DNA of 64,000 nucleotides from Hofstenia miamia (GCA_004352715.1 SCFE01000047.1:351767-415766); one strand, 5' to 3'; counted from the first letter of the stretch, positions 37,763-48,965 are shown. Notes: generated by a model not told the origin, from the sequence alone. Translations and numbers: made by a program.

Positions 37763-39068
37763 CGAGGTGTGACCAAAAAATACAGTGAATAATTTTTTAT
37801 TAAAAGAACTAATAAGCTTACATAGAATTTGCATTTAATCTCCTTCAAAGTACTGTCCTTGGCTAGCAATGCACTTATCTCAACCTTGACTCCATGACTG
37901 GAAGCATTTCTGGAAGGCGTCTTTCGGGAGGGCTTTCAGTTGCTCTGTCGTGGCCCTCTCAATGTCAGCAATGGTGTCAAAACGCTTTCCTTTAAACACA
38001 GTTTTAATTTTTGGGAACAGCCAGAAGTCGCATGGTGCTAAATCCGGTGAGTATGGCGGATGTGGACAGACAAGACCACTTTTTTCGGCCAAAAACTCGC
38101 GAATGAGAAGCGAGGTATGACACGGCGCGTTGTTGTGAAGAAGAAGGAAGCCATTGGCCCTTTTTTGTGGTCTTCATATGTCGTTTCGCAAATGTTGCAG
38201 TACGCCCTTATAAAATTCAGAGTTTACAGTTGTTCCCCTTGGAATGAACTCAGATCGCACTATGCCCTCACTATCGAAAAAAATATTGAGCATGATCTTG
38301 ATGTTGGATTTTGACTGACGTGCCTTTTTAGGGCGAGGAGATGAACTGGTTTTCCATTGAGAACTCTGCATTTTGTTCTCAGGGTCATAGCCATAGACCC
38401 AACTTTCATCTCCAGTTACAATCTTGGCCATTAATTCCGAATCTGCATGAAGACGATCCTTCAACTCTGTGCAAACTGACACACGATTTTTCTTCTGTTC
38501 ATCACTCAAAAGTCTGGGAACAAATTTTGAACTCACTCGTTTCATTTGCAACTCATCAGTTAAAATGCTTTGAACGGAACTGTACGAGATGCTAAGGTCT
38601 TTGGACAGTTCTCGAATAGTCATTCGCCTGTTTGAATGAACCATTGTTTCCACTTTTTGCACATTTTCATCTGTTTTTGAGGTTACTGGACGTCCCGCAC
38701 GCTGCTCGTCTTCAACAGACTCATTTCCATTTTTAAATCGGTCATACCATTTGTAAACAGTCTTCAGAATTACCACATTATCGCTGTACACTGATTTTAA
38801 CATTTCGTGAGCTTCTTTGGCGTTCTTTTTCAACTTACAACAAAACTTAATGTTAATGCGTTGTTCGAAATCCATGTTGCGCGACAGACACGATAAACTC
38901 AATGTCACTCTAGTGGCTCTGGTAGCTGACTGACAAGTCGAACGTGTTGCAACTTCTCCCTGCCTGTCTCAGTTGATCATGCTACTGGACAAATTACAGC
39001 ATATGGATGTAGTGTCAGCAGTTGCCGCTATAAAAATTCATTCACCGTATTTTTTTGATCACACCTCG
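37763..39068 (-). mobile_element. mariner transposon, about 1.3 kb, TA target duplication
   Basis: Terminal inverted repeats CGAGGTGTGAYCAAAAAAWT of about 30 bp with a few mismatches, flanked by TA (37761-37762 and 39069-39070). Encodes a mariner transposase on the minus strand. Confidence 0.95.
37880..38875 (-). pseudogene. mariner DD34D transposase with stop and D-to-N change
   Basis: Start chosen at the MDFEQR Met (38875), the usual mariner N-terminus, giving 331 codons against about 345 in the family. Seen in order: the N-terminal HTH domain (FCCKLKKNAKEAHEML, VYKWYDRFKNG), GRPVTSKTDENV linker, second HTH (LSISYSSVQSIL), WVYGYDPE after the TGDES first-Asp box, then an in-frame TGA at 38174-38176, then HNNAPCHTS and PHPPYSPDLAPCDFWLFPK with the last Asp. 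The family box is HDNAxxH; here the second catalytic Asp is Asn. Even without the stop this protein should be inactive. Composition is markedly less AT-rich than the surrounding DNA, consistent with a recent arrival. Confidence 0.9.
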
Positions 39069-39070
39069 TA

Positions 39071-40208
39071 TCTATTTTATTTGTTATAATTACCCTAATT
39101 TTTAACCTAAATGTTTCATTCCTGATAAAAAACTAAAAAAATCGATATCTAATAGTTCATTGAAATATAATATATAAATTTTATTTTCTTTACTTTATTT
39201 AAGAGAATGATATGCGTACATAAATCGATATGCTTGTAAATATTTTTGCCACTTCATCGATACTATATTGGTAATTTTATTGGTTTCACGAGTATAGAAT
39301 GTATTGTATAAGTTGATAGGAACACCTTGTAAATTTTCTTGTTTCCTGTTAATGTTATTTTGGTAATTTATATTCAATATAGCAGATAAATTCATTTTTG
39401 TAGTTCCCTATATATATATATTATATTTTCTTTTTTAATAATAGCATTAACAATAGGAAGAAACAAGAAAATTTACAATGTCAGTACTCACTTTCACATT
39501 ATTTACAATCTCATTGCTAGTGATTAATGAACTACAGTGTTTTCGGGCTAAAATTACAATGAAACACAAAGTTTTAATAAAAAGCATGATGATCGCCGCA
39601 TGTTGAATATGATCCATAGATAACTATATCAATATAGACATGCTTCAGACTGTTTGCACAATGATAGCAGCCGTAATAAATAATAGTTTACAGCATCATC
39701 ATGCAGTAATGAATATTTTCTCATGAACAAATGAATTTTCACAAAATCGAAGAGACAATTTGTGGACATTGTTTTAGAATGATGCTAAATAGCGGCTTTC
39801 TATTTATATTAACAAATAACAAAATAATGCCCTAAATTATATTTTGAAATACTTCAATGACTGATGTTGGAAACGTGTAGAATGTCATGTAGTTTGTAAA
39901 TATTTTTTTCCTATTAACTATTTTATTAGACTAATCAGAAGATATCACTGAAAATGTTTGTCAAACACATTTTTATATTTTACATAGGAATGTAGCACTG
40001 ATTTTGCGATTAAGTCAGCAGGGATTCGCGTGAGTCAAGTTCGTACACCACTGGTGCGGTCTACATTAAGTAGGTATGTCCAGTTCTCGAGCCAGTAAAT
40101 GTGTGTGTCATAATCAAAGCTACCGAATCGTGCGTTTAAAACACCACTCGGTTGGTCTGTTTTAAAACAACCCGCTCCAAGTGCTGTGTCAGTATATATT
40201 TGTATGTA
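39071..40208. other. AT-rich spacer, no gene recognised
   Basis: (TA)n patch at about 39408-39422 and a less AT-rich patch at 40010-40200 that may be a fragment of an unknown repeat. Confidence 0.45.
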
Positions 40209-40395
40209 ATTCAGGCACAAGAATAGATTTTACCCAAATCTTTATTACTGCATGATCGGGCCCCAGCCCTATAGAAGTACCCATGTACAAGGCTTTCAAA
40301 ATACTTAACAAGCTTGGACAAAATTGTTAAAAAATACAGACAAATCGATCTGTTACGTAAAAGTAACGCTAGTGGAAATAGGGTTAAAAATGCAA
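40209..40395 (+). repeat. Dispersed repeat R2, copy a
   Basis: Begins TTCAGGCACAAGAA and ends around AACGCTAGTGGAAATAG; aligns by eye with 40861-41035 in the same orientation, sharing TTCAGGCACAAGAA, CCCATGTACAAGG versus TCATGTACAAGG, TTTCAAAATACTTAACA and CTAGTGGAWATAG. Confidence 0.6.
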
Positions 40396-40860
40396 TGTTT
40401 TAATAATTTTATTAGCTAGCATTGCATCTGCACTATGAAGTGGTCTAGAATTCAATATCCAAATGAAATTATTGAATAAGAATTTTATAATATATGAATT
40501 ATGGTTCATATATTTCCATTTATCAAATTTAATTCAACAATAATTTAGTTGTAAAACTTTTGCTGTATCATCTTTAAGTAAAAGTAGAGATTTGTTTGTT
40601 TTTGTAAAATTGTTTAGCCGGTTTTATGTTTCAAAATGATTGCATTTACAATTAATTTACAATCTAATACGAGTATATGTAATTCCTAAATGGGAAGTAA
40701 TTCGCGACATAGCGCTTTCCCGTCCCGGCAAAACATTTTAGTGTAGTTGCTATGTCGTGCAAATTAGTGGGCCTCAGTATCTGAACATTAGGTATAGAAA
40801 GAATTTGAATATTTTTTAAAAAAATCGTAATTTTCATTGAGAAAGATCATATTTGCATGT
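40396..40860. other. Spacer between R2 copies
   Basis: AT-rich. Contains a 9-bp perfect inverted repeat CGACATAGC / GCTATGTCG (40705-40713 and 40749-40757) around a GC-richer loop; no function assigned. Confidence 0.4.
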
Positions 40861-41035
40861 GCTTCAGGCACAAGAAAAATTTTACCGCAAATCATCATCA
40901 TTACATGAGCGTGCCAACCCCATAGATCTATCATGTACAAGGTTTTCAAAATTTCTTAACAGGCTTGTCGAAAAATGTGAATTAAGCAGTTTGTTTCTTT
41001 ATTGCAACACTAGTGGATATAGATTGATAACATAA
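40861..41035 (+). repeat. Dispersed repeat R2, copy b
   Basis: Diverged second copy of R2, about 650 bp downstream of copy a in direct orientation. Confidence 0.6.
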
Positions 41036-41344
41036 ATATTAGGATTTTGTTTCATGGGCTATCTGTTTTCTTGCTAAATGTGATTGGGGACTCAACCCCC
41101 TTGCCAAAGTTATATTGCATTGTGGGGTGTTGTAATTAAATTTGGTCAAAATGTATAATATAAGTACAATGTTCAAATTTAGAGCCCCCTTGTTAATGTA
41201 AGAGTACATTCTTGGCTTGAAGCTATTATTTCATCAAGAGGAATTTCCAAAAACGTCCAATAAAAATAGAGCGTAGATTTGACGAATGATATTAAGCGAA
41301 AACAAATAAATCAAGGATTTTAGAATTGAAATAGGCTTTACGAA

Positions 41345-43557
41345 ATGAAAAACCTCACAAAAGAAGCGTTTTTGGAAGAGCAGCCATTCTATCTTTTAGC
41401 GCTTACATCTGCAGAAAATCTTTTAGCTCTTATCTTAAATTCTGTTATCATGACAGTCTTTTTCAATAGCTCTGAACTAAGAAGCATTTCTTCAAACACA
41501 TTGTTTGCAAGCTTAGCCTTCACTGACTTTTCGACCTCAGCTTTATTTCTTTTCAAAACTATAATCCAATCATATATCATTCCACCAAATGGATTTTGGG
41601 GTGAGGTGTACTGTAGACTAATGTATAGCACATTTGTAATGTGGGCATTCATTGGCTCTTCTTGGTTTCACATTATTATTATTACGATGGACAGGTATTT
41701 CTTTCTCATGGTCACGAAGACCTTTTTGTATTTATTATATTAAGTATGTTTATTTGTGTTTTAAAATTTTTCATTAAAAAATTGCAAAAAATCCTAAAAA
41801 GGTTTATGACCCCAAATTACATCATGATTTTATCCTTTGCTTCCACATCTTAAACATGCAGTAACCTATTTCTTCAAAACGAAACTAAAATTTAATATTT
41901 TGTGCTTTTATAGTTGCAATTTGTTAATTATTTAGTGCTAAATATTTTTTATAAATTTAAAAATGCCTGGGTTATTACATTTAAAATTCTGTCTGTATGT
42001 ATCAATTTCTATGTGCAGGATTGTGGTGCAGGATTGTGCATTCCCGTTTATTACATATAATTATGAAATGTTTTGGTAAATTGAATGTATGTAGAAAAAA
42101 TTCACTAGTTATTTACTTTATTTATTGTCGTTATGAGATCTGTAATTTTATAGGAAATTGTCCTCACATAGATACCGAAATTATTTTGTCATTCTAATTC
42201 TATCATTGTTTGTTTCCTGAATTTTAGATCCTTTGTAAATACAGAAAACGCAAATATATATAAAATATAATATATAAATATTATATAATAAATAAATATA
42301 TAATTATATATTATATAATAAATTTTATATATATTATTATATATATATTTATTATATATATTATAATTATATATTATATAATTATTATATAATATATTAT
42401 ATATATTATATAAAATATTATAGAATAACTTATATAATAAATATTATATTATTATATAATATATAAATATATAAAATTATAATAGAATAAAATTGATTTT
42501 TAATTATTAGCCTCATATCCAGTAGCGTTACCTCAAAGTAACACACGGCTTCGTCCAAATGCTTCCACAATTTTATTCAGTTTTGAAAACCATTGATATG
42601 GACGCATATAATCATGAGGTTTTTGGGTTAAAAATTATTCCGGTGGTTGAAGAATGTAAAATATTAATTTAATGAAAAATCAGAAAAAATGATATTTGAA
42701 AGAAAATTCAAATTCTTATCATACTCATGTTCAGATATTGAGTCAGTCAATTGCCCATGGAAACATCAACTTCTCTAAATTATTTTGCTTAGACGAAAAG
42801 AAATTAGAGACAATTCTCTATCTTCTGGTACTTTCAGATATTTAATATTTGTGAGTTATAATAGTTTAATTATTTTTTATATTATACATAGCTTATGATT
42901 CTTTTGTCTAAGTATGTAAACATACATGAATAATGAATTTTATTGATTTTTACAATATTTAGATACATTGCAGTAATGTACCCACACAGATATAAGGAAT
43001 TTAGTAGTTCTCGTAAAACTCAATACAGTTTGATTATAAGCGCATATATCATTGGTGCGCTCAGTATGTGGTACGATTTATTCATAGCTGCTGCAGGACA
43101 TAATAACAACTGCCTTTACTTGTTACCCACTTGGCCTCAATATGGCAAAATAGCATTTCTTTCGTCGTTGCTAATATTTTTAATTCTGTGCACAACTCTT
43201 ATATCATCAATGTATTCAGTCATTATTTGGAAAGTTTTAATCAAAAGCAGAAAGGTATCGAGCAAAGCCTCAAAAGGACAGCAGAAGGCAACTACAATCT
43301 GCATAATTTTGGTTGCAGAATTTGTGTTTTGCTCCTACCCCAACGCCATTTATGCAATTTTTTATATATTCGACGATGTCTTTAATCTCAATTTGAATCT
43401 TTCCGCTGACTCTTGGATGTATCTGCTTAGTGTGCAGTTAGTTGGTGCATCATCTGTAATTAATCCAATTATTTATATAATTTGTAATACAACTTTTCAT
43501 GTAGCATTTCAAAACCTCGTCAATTGCAAAAAAAATCTGAAATTTGGTTCGCAATAA
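41345..43557 (+). CDS. Class A (rhodopsin-type) G protein-coupled receptor
   Basis: Two exons, 41345-41694 and 42963-43557, 314 residues, seven membrane segments. The phase-2 intron splits the Arg codon of the DRY motif: exon 1 ends ATG GAC AG and exon 2 starts A TAC, giving MDRYIAVMYP across the junction. Class A landmarks: LAFTD in TM2, Cys at the top of TM3 (EVYCRLMY) and in loop 2 (NNNCLYL) for the conserved disulphide, FCSYP in TM6 (CWxP with Ser at Trp), and NPIIY in TM7. Short N- and C-termini argue for a small-molecule or peptide receptor, but the ligand class cannot be told. Unspliced read-through would stop 15 residues after the donor. An intron in the DRY codon is a known recurrent position in animal GPCR genes. 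The last codons are duplicated at a single-N join (43719). Confidence 0.92.
41695..42962 (+). other. GPCR intron inside the DRY codon
   Basis: GTATTT donor and ACAATATTTAG acceptor, 1268 bp. Contains an almost pure A/T block at 42254-42480. Confidence 0.9.
42254..42480. repeat. A/T-only low-complexity block
   Basis: About 227 bp of TATA/TTATATAA permutations with almost no G or C, inside the GPCR intron. Confidence 0.9.
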
Positions 43558-43718
43558 TTTATCTCTTCCCAAAACATCAATATTTTAAAAATTTTTTAAT
43601 ATTTTTAAAGCAATGATTTAATTGAATATTCCAATATATAAGTGGTCTTTTACAAAACGCTGTTGAACTTTGGGAAATACCTACTCGCGGAAATGGGAAA
43701 CAAAGTACAGATTTTGTT
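43520..43718 (+). repeat. Local duplication, first copy (GPCR 3' end)
   Basis: Matches 43720-43925 at a 200-bp offset, with one small insertion and one substitution. The copies are separated by one N (43719). This looks like two alleles or overlapping contigs laid end to end. Confidence 0.9.
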
Positions 43719-43719
43719 N

Positions 43720-43925
43720 TCAATTGCAAAAAAAATCTGAAATTTGGTTCGCAATAATTTATCTCTTCCCAAAACATCAATATTTTAAAAATTTTTTAAT
43801 ATTTTTAAAGCAATGATTTAATTGAATATTCCAATATATAAGCCAAAAGTGGTCTTTTACAAAACGCTGTTGAACTTTGGGAAATACCTACTTGCGGAAA
43901 TGGGAAACAAAGTACAGATTTTGTT
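43720..43925 (+). repeat. Local duplication, second copy
   Basis: Second copy of 43520-43718, containing a spare copy of the GPCR C-terminal codons and stop. Confidence 0.9.
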
Positions 43926-45704
43926 CATGTCCTAAAAATGTCTTTGAATAATACTATAATAAAGACTTTAAGCAAACTTATTGCTAAAATGTATATGAAG
44001 TCCACAACCTACCATATTACAAGAAGATTTACACAGTTATCTACATATGCATTATTTAGTAAGGGGCGGTTTTAAAATAAATGCATTGAGTTTATTATCT
44101 ATTCCTAATAACTTCTGTATATTCAAAATTGGTAAGATTACATAGTCGACGTAAATTCAGTGTTGGGCATGTCACTTTAAAAAGGAAATATATTACTTAT
44201 TCCTGAGTAGTCCTTAAGAAGTAATATATTTCCCGTTACTAATTACTTTCATAAAGAGTAATTTATTTTTATTACTCGCAACTTTACTTATGACTTTCAA
44301 TTCTTATGCATAAATATAAAAAGAAAGACAACTAAAGCATACTTAACTAATTCTTATTCCTAATGGTAATGTCTTCTAATTCATATTATGTTAATATAAA
44401 TTGTATTGTGATATATTACCGCAATGCATTACATTTGTAACGAACTCTGCTTAAGTATGTAAATCTAAACTTTACATTGACGTTATTATTGTTTTTTGTT
44501 CTACTTAATTCACCAAACCTAAAATTATTTCTGCTTAGAGTTTCATGGCAAAGATTCTACAGACCAAATTTCAAAAACTTTATTAAGTATTAATTCAGCT
44601 AAGCTTGTCAAAATAAATTTAAATATAATCACAAACAAAATTGAATTTCCTTAATAAGCAGGTGGTATTCTCTTATAAACTTTTGAATTTCCTAAAGTTG
44701 AGAAGTTTGCAAACTTTCATGGACAGTTTATTCCAGCATAAATTATTTATATATTTGAACATCTTTACTTAAGTGGCGCATTTTGTGTAATAAACTGGTG
44801 TAGTATGGAAACTTTCTGTAATACTGCTCTTGTCTGTTGTCTTTTGTTGCAGATTTTATTGATATTCAGTAAAATGCATATATGTATTTTTATCGCCAAT
44901 TACTAATGCTTCAATTATTGCTAAGCTTTCGACAATTCTTTTTATTTATTTTAGATAAAAAATGCCTGACGCCATTTTTCTGATCTCAAAATATAAACGG
45001 ACATTTTAAAAGTAAAGAAACTATCTTTGTGGCCTACCAAATATGTAACTGTGTTAGATGGGAAAATTGACTCAGTTTCATTTGATATTTACTCTTTCAT
45101 TTGAATGTCATGTTGGAGAATGTAATAAATTAGGTTTATTTAGATTAATAACTAACTTGTTTTGTACGAAAAGGTCTATTACATAATAAATATGATTTTA
45201 TAGCTTTTTTGTTGTTACTATGGGGCTTTTACTTTAAATATAATATAAAATAGTTAGTCAAATAGATTATCGGCATAGTTAAAGAGCCCTGCGATTAGGG
45301 AAATTTCTATTGGAATCGAGTCTCGCGTGGTGTCCAGTCGGATTTCGAATCTCTATGCTTGTCTGCACACATTGCTGCTAAACTAAGATCATGTTATGGT
45401 ATCGTCTTAACTTTGAAAGGAAATATATCTTATAATGCAACAATTACTGTTAAAACTACTTTGTTTACATTATTAATTAACTTCCAAAAACGTTATTCAA
45501 AATGGATAGTAAACAATGATAACTTTTAAAAATTCATGTTCTTCCCTTATCCTTATATCTCGAATACTTGGATTTCTGTCTCTTTAACAAACTTTTAACA
45601 GGGAAGTACACTTTAAATCTTTCTTCATTTATTTCATTCTATTCTCCTGGTGTTAAAGGTCTTCGTTCAACTTTTGAGAACACTCCTCTTTTTTATCATA
45701 AACC
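43926..45704. other. AT-rich spacer, no gene recognised
   Basis: No coding signal. A less AT-rich patch at 45285-45380 includes GGATTTCGAATCTC, which resembles a pol III B box, but no upstream A box or cloverleaf fits. Confidence 0.45.
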
Positions 45705-45794
45705 AAAAATTGTGAAATTAACAGAATAAAACAAGGACAAAATATAAAAAGCAATAAATGAAAAAATAAAGTAGTTTATGTGAATGTATAAACG
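45705..45794 (+). repeat. 90-bp inverted repeat, left arm
   Basis: Its reverse complement matches 46263-46352 with two mismatches. The right arm begins directly after a single N, so it may be a flipped contig end; a Merlin terminal repeat is the other option but it overlaps the transposase 3' end. Confidence 0.8.
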
Positions 45795-46213
45795 TGTGAA
45801 ATGCATTCAACAAATGAGAAGAATTTGTCGAAATTCTTAAATTCCCGGTCCCAAACGAATCGCTGCAGATGTGAATCAAAATTTTCACGTGATGTTCCAC
45901 GCATGCGCTTTATTGTAGATTTCATTAATGACCAGGTGCCTTCTATCGTATTCGTGTGTATATTTCGATTAATCGGGTGCACAAAGTGATCGCGGTGTCT
46001 TAGAAAATCGTCGCTGTATTGGAAGTTTAGGTGTCGGCGTAAGTGTCTGTAAGCTCCCCAATCGTCGTGTAGAATGTGTGAACCTGGTACAATGTAGTGG
46101 CGTATTAACGGAAGAAGTGTTGCACGATCCCTGCTATTCACCAAAACAAAAAAACAACGAGTAAATCGTGTTTTATATAATAAATCAACGGTTATTTTTG
46201 CATGTTGAAACAA
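45776..46213 (-). pseudogene. Merlin (IS1016-like) transposase, C-terminal half
   Basis: A 145-codon frame with the DDE core of the ISXO2/Merlin family: a CFFVLVNSRDRATLLPLI strand, HILHDDWGAYRHL with a catalytic Asp, HFVHPINRNIHTNTIEG with the HTNTIEG...W box that carries the final Glu, and an MKSTIKRMRGT tail. Full Merlin proteins are roughly twice as long and start with a zinc-ribbon region; that part is missing, cut off near a duplicated block and a single N (46262). The codon pattern is intact here, so the element may be younger than its surroundings. Confidence 0.85.
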
Positions 46214-46261
46214 AGTAATGACAAAATAGTACCTATTTAATAAATATTTAATTTATGTGAA
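46158..46261 (+). repeat. Local duplication at Merlin 5' side, copy 1
   Basis: Matches 46588-46691 at a 430-bp offset with two differences; ends at a single N (46262). Confidence 0.9.
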
Positions 46262-46262
46262 N

Positions 46263-46352
46263 CGTTTATACATTCACATAAACTACTTTATTTTTTCATT
46301 TATTGCTTTTTGTATTTTGTCCTTGTTTTATTCTTTTAATTTCACAATTTTT
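46263..46352 (-). repeat. 90-bp inverted repeat, right arm
   Basis: Reverse complement of 45705-45794, starting right after the single N. Confidence 0.8.
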
Positions 46353-46587
46353 GTAGTGTTAGTTATAGAGTTTTTGTTTTGATTTATTTTGTTAGAAATA
46401 TATACTTTAATCTTTTTCTTACGGTGTATGTTTCCAAGTAACTTACTGTAATCTAGATATTAAGTTTAATTTTAAAAATTATTTTTAGAAATTATAAAAA
46501 TGAATAACCACTTACTATATGCAAAAATTGTTAAAATAATTTGTAATTTTTTCAGAAAAAAACATATAAATTTCTTAAAGGGACAAT

Positions 46588-46691
46588 CGAGTAAATCGTG
46601 TTTTATATAATAAATCAACGGTTATTTTTGCATGTTGATACAAAGTAATGACAAAATAGTACCTATTTAATAAATATTCAATTTATGTGAA
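46588..46691 (+). repeat. Local duplication at Merlin 5' side, copy 2
   Basis: Second copy of 46158-46261; the sequence after it (TGTTTTATGAG) is probably the true continuation. Confidence 0.85.
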
Positions 46692-48100
46692 TGTTTTATG
46701 AGTGAGTTATTGCATAGTTTTGCCAATATTATGTGTTTATTCGTAAAAGTAAGAAATTAATCGTAACTTTTTAAATATTGGTTTTTTCGAAATTCTGAGG
46801 ATGTCAGTGAATTCGGCGGTAAAAATTACCCCAGGAAAAGTTATTTTGTTCAGAAAAAAATTTTTTTTAAAAAAAGACCTAAAGTTAAATTGATCCCCAG
46901 AAAACATTAAATCCCGGAAAATTTTGTAAATTTGTACACAACATTGACGTATTTATATTTAAATAAATTGAAGTATTTGCATCATTATAAACCAAACCAA
47001 ACTGAGTAGAACCGTTTATAAACAGGGCTGCTGCAACTCGAACATGTACTATAATTACGATTTTCGCAAAACGAAGATCATATCACCAATAATAAATTAT
47101 TAACTGTAGATCTATTTTGAACATTAGGAGTCCCTTAAACCCAAAGTCTTAAATATAATTTAATTGATAAAAATGAATTTCCTTGCGAAAGTAAATATTG
47201 CAATCTATTAATCTTATTGTGTATACTAGAAATTTTGGTGTGTTTTGATTCAGAAGAAAAATGACTACTTCAATAAGAGAAATATTTTTTAATTGCAAAT
47301 GGTTTTTATTGGCTCCAAATAATCCAAGAAAATATCTTGGCAAGGAATGAGAGCCCAAATTTCTTCAAAGAGTTTATACATGTAGTTTTATATGATTATT
47401 ATTTAATGGCCCAAATGGGTTGAACACAATTTTTCCCTCTATTATATTTTCCTTAAAACTACCTCGGCCGGGCTTTTTTTACTTTTAAGACCGAGGTGAT
47501 GTGCAGTGAGCACCCGGCATCATAAAATCAATCCTATTCATCACCAAGCAGCGGAATTTGGCCTGACTATAGCTAACATATGGTTGGATACTAAAATAAC
47601 AAAAAATTCAATATTCTGGTGCTCTCACATTATAATGGGAGCTGACGTTAGTAAATGCACTTAAATGCCAAGGCATTTGAAAAATGTGTTCCGAGGCAAT
47701 AACATTATTAATATTGATAAAATGAGCACATTGAGAGAGTAATGATTTGCTTTCATCCTGCCCTGACGTTCTGAACTAATTTATTAGTGAAGATAGCAAT
47801 AAAAATACTAGTTAGTTAGGATAATATGCGTATAACTAAGAATATAATGAAAGTATGATTTGTATCTTCAGATATTATAGGAAAATTCAATAAATATCAT
47901 TGTTATATTTTCTTTCAAATTAAAGATATTATTTCTCAAGAAGGGTGCTTCCTCAGTCCTCAGCACCCCAGCCCAGGCAGATATAGGGTTAATTTGGCAA
48001 CCTGATCACATTATTATAGCAAAAAGCTCATTCATCTAATATTTACTTAGGTTTGGTTTTTTAACTACCACAGGGTAGGGAACCTAAAGCTCATTGCGCC
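46692..48100. other. AT-rich spacer, no gene recognised
   Basis: A less AT-rich patch at 47455-47570 is unassigned. Confidence 0.45.
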
Positions 48101-48109
48101 TAAACTTCC

Positions 48110-48620
48110 TTAATAAGGCAGTTTCAATGCATTGTTTCCTGGGTAAGGCCAATGTCTTGGAAGTCACATAATTTTGTGGAGTCCCAGACCTACAGAGGCC
48201 GTTAAGAATGGGTTAAACGAAAGTGTTTTCTTGTGTACTTTGCGCACATGGGGTCGGTGACGGTTGTGAAGCATGTCGGTTTGGTATTAGTAGACAGATT
48301 GGGAGCAGTGGAAACGCTTTTAGCAAGACTACCAATTGTTCTTGAGACATTAATGCGTTTTACAGAGCATCCATGTCAGCAGTAACTCTTTCTTCTTGTC
48401 TATGGGATAGGTCAAGGACCAGCATTTGCTGTGCCAGTGAGGCACATTTGCGGTACACAGTAGATTTTGGTTGCAGCAGGTGCACACTTAATTACTACGG
48501 TTAGTAACCTGGCTGGCCAAAGCGAGAGAGGCGCCTGTCAACTGCAGTTCGGCCTTCGGCTTCATTCCAATGATCAGCGCTTTGCCCGTTAGGGCTCGCC
48601 AAATGATTCCACTGTTAAAC
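48110..48620 (+). repeat. Relatively GC-rich dispersed repeat R1, copy b
   Basis: Same orientation and block order as copy a at 10840-11400, well diverged, and full of stops in every frame. Confidence 0.5.
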
Positions 48621-48710
48621 TAGTTTTAGTAGATATACTTGCAGGAAACTTAAATAAGGCTAAATTTAACGTGGAAATTGTAGACTTAATGATTTTAATA
48701 ATGCCTAATA

Positions 48711-48712
<2 letters not shown>

Positions 48713-48746
<34 letters not shown>

Positions 48747-48965
48747 CGAAGTGATTATACTAAGCTTCTTCATATTCATTTTTAGCATAGACGCTATGAA
48801 AAGGATAGACCTGTTTCGTTTATATAAAACATCATCAGTACAAATATGCGGTAAAAAACTAAATATATTTAGAATACACTTTATATATTTTAATATTGCA
48901 TGCTCTAAAAATAAGTTCAATGATATCATGCTTAGTTGTTTATTCAATAATTGATCTTTGTTTGA
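48713..48965 (-). repeat. (TA)n plus Penelope-type hammerhead repeat, copy A
   Basis: A (TA)n tract (48713-48744) followed by about 220 bp that aligns with 60019-60290: the hammerhead-like block, then ATAAATATATTTTAATA-like sequence and a shared TTAGTTGTTTA...TCTTTGTTT end. Confidence 0.6.
48808..48838 (-). ncRNA. Hammerhead-ribozyme-like motif, copy A
   Basis: Read on the minus strand: CTGATGA core, a spacer T, stem II GTTT/AAAC with a 5-base loop, GAAA core, then ACAGGT and C. The conserved cores and stem II are perfect. In Penelope-like elements the last part is the palindrome ACCGGT (a minimal stem III formed by dimers) followed by C at the cleavage site; here one base (A for C) breaks that palindrome. 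Stem I is short, about three pairs. Confidence 0.55.

Noticed and set aside
38060-38595. Plus-strand frames inside the mariner
   Set aside because: Antisense shadows of the minus-strand transposase.
40705-40757. Inverted repeat CGACATAGC/GCTATGTCG as a structured RNA
   Set aside because: Nine pairs around a 35-base loop is too little support in a 64-kb window.
45285-45380. tRNA-derived SINE or tRNA gene
   Set aside because: Only a B-box-like word (GGATTTCGAATCTC) is present; no A box at the right distance and no cloverleaf could be drawn.
45705-46352. 90-bp inverted repeat as Merlin terminal inverted repeats
   Set aside because: The left arm overlaps the 3' end of the transposase frame and the right arm begins exactly at a single N, so a flipped contig end is more likely.
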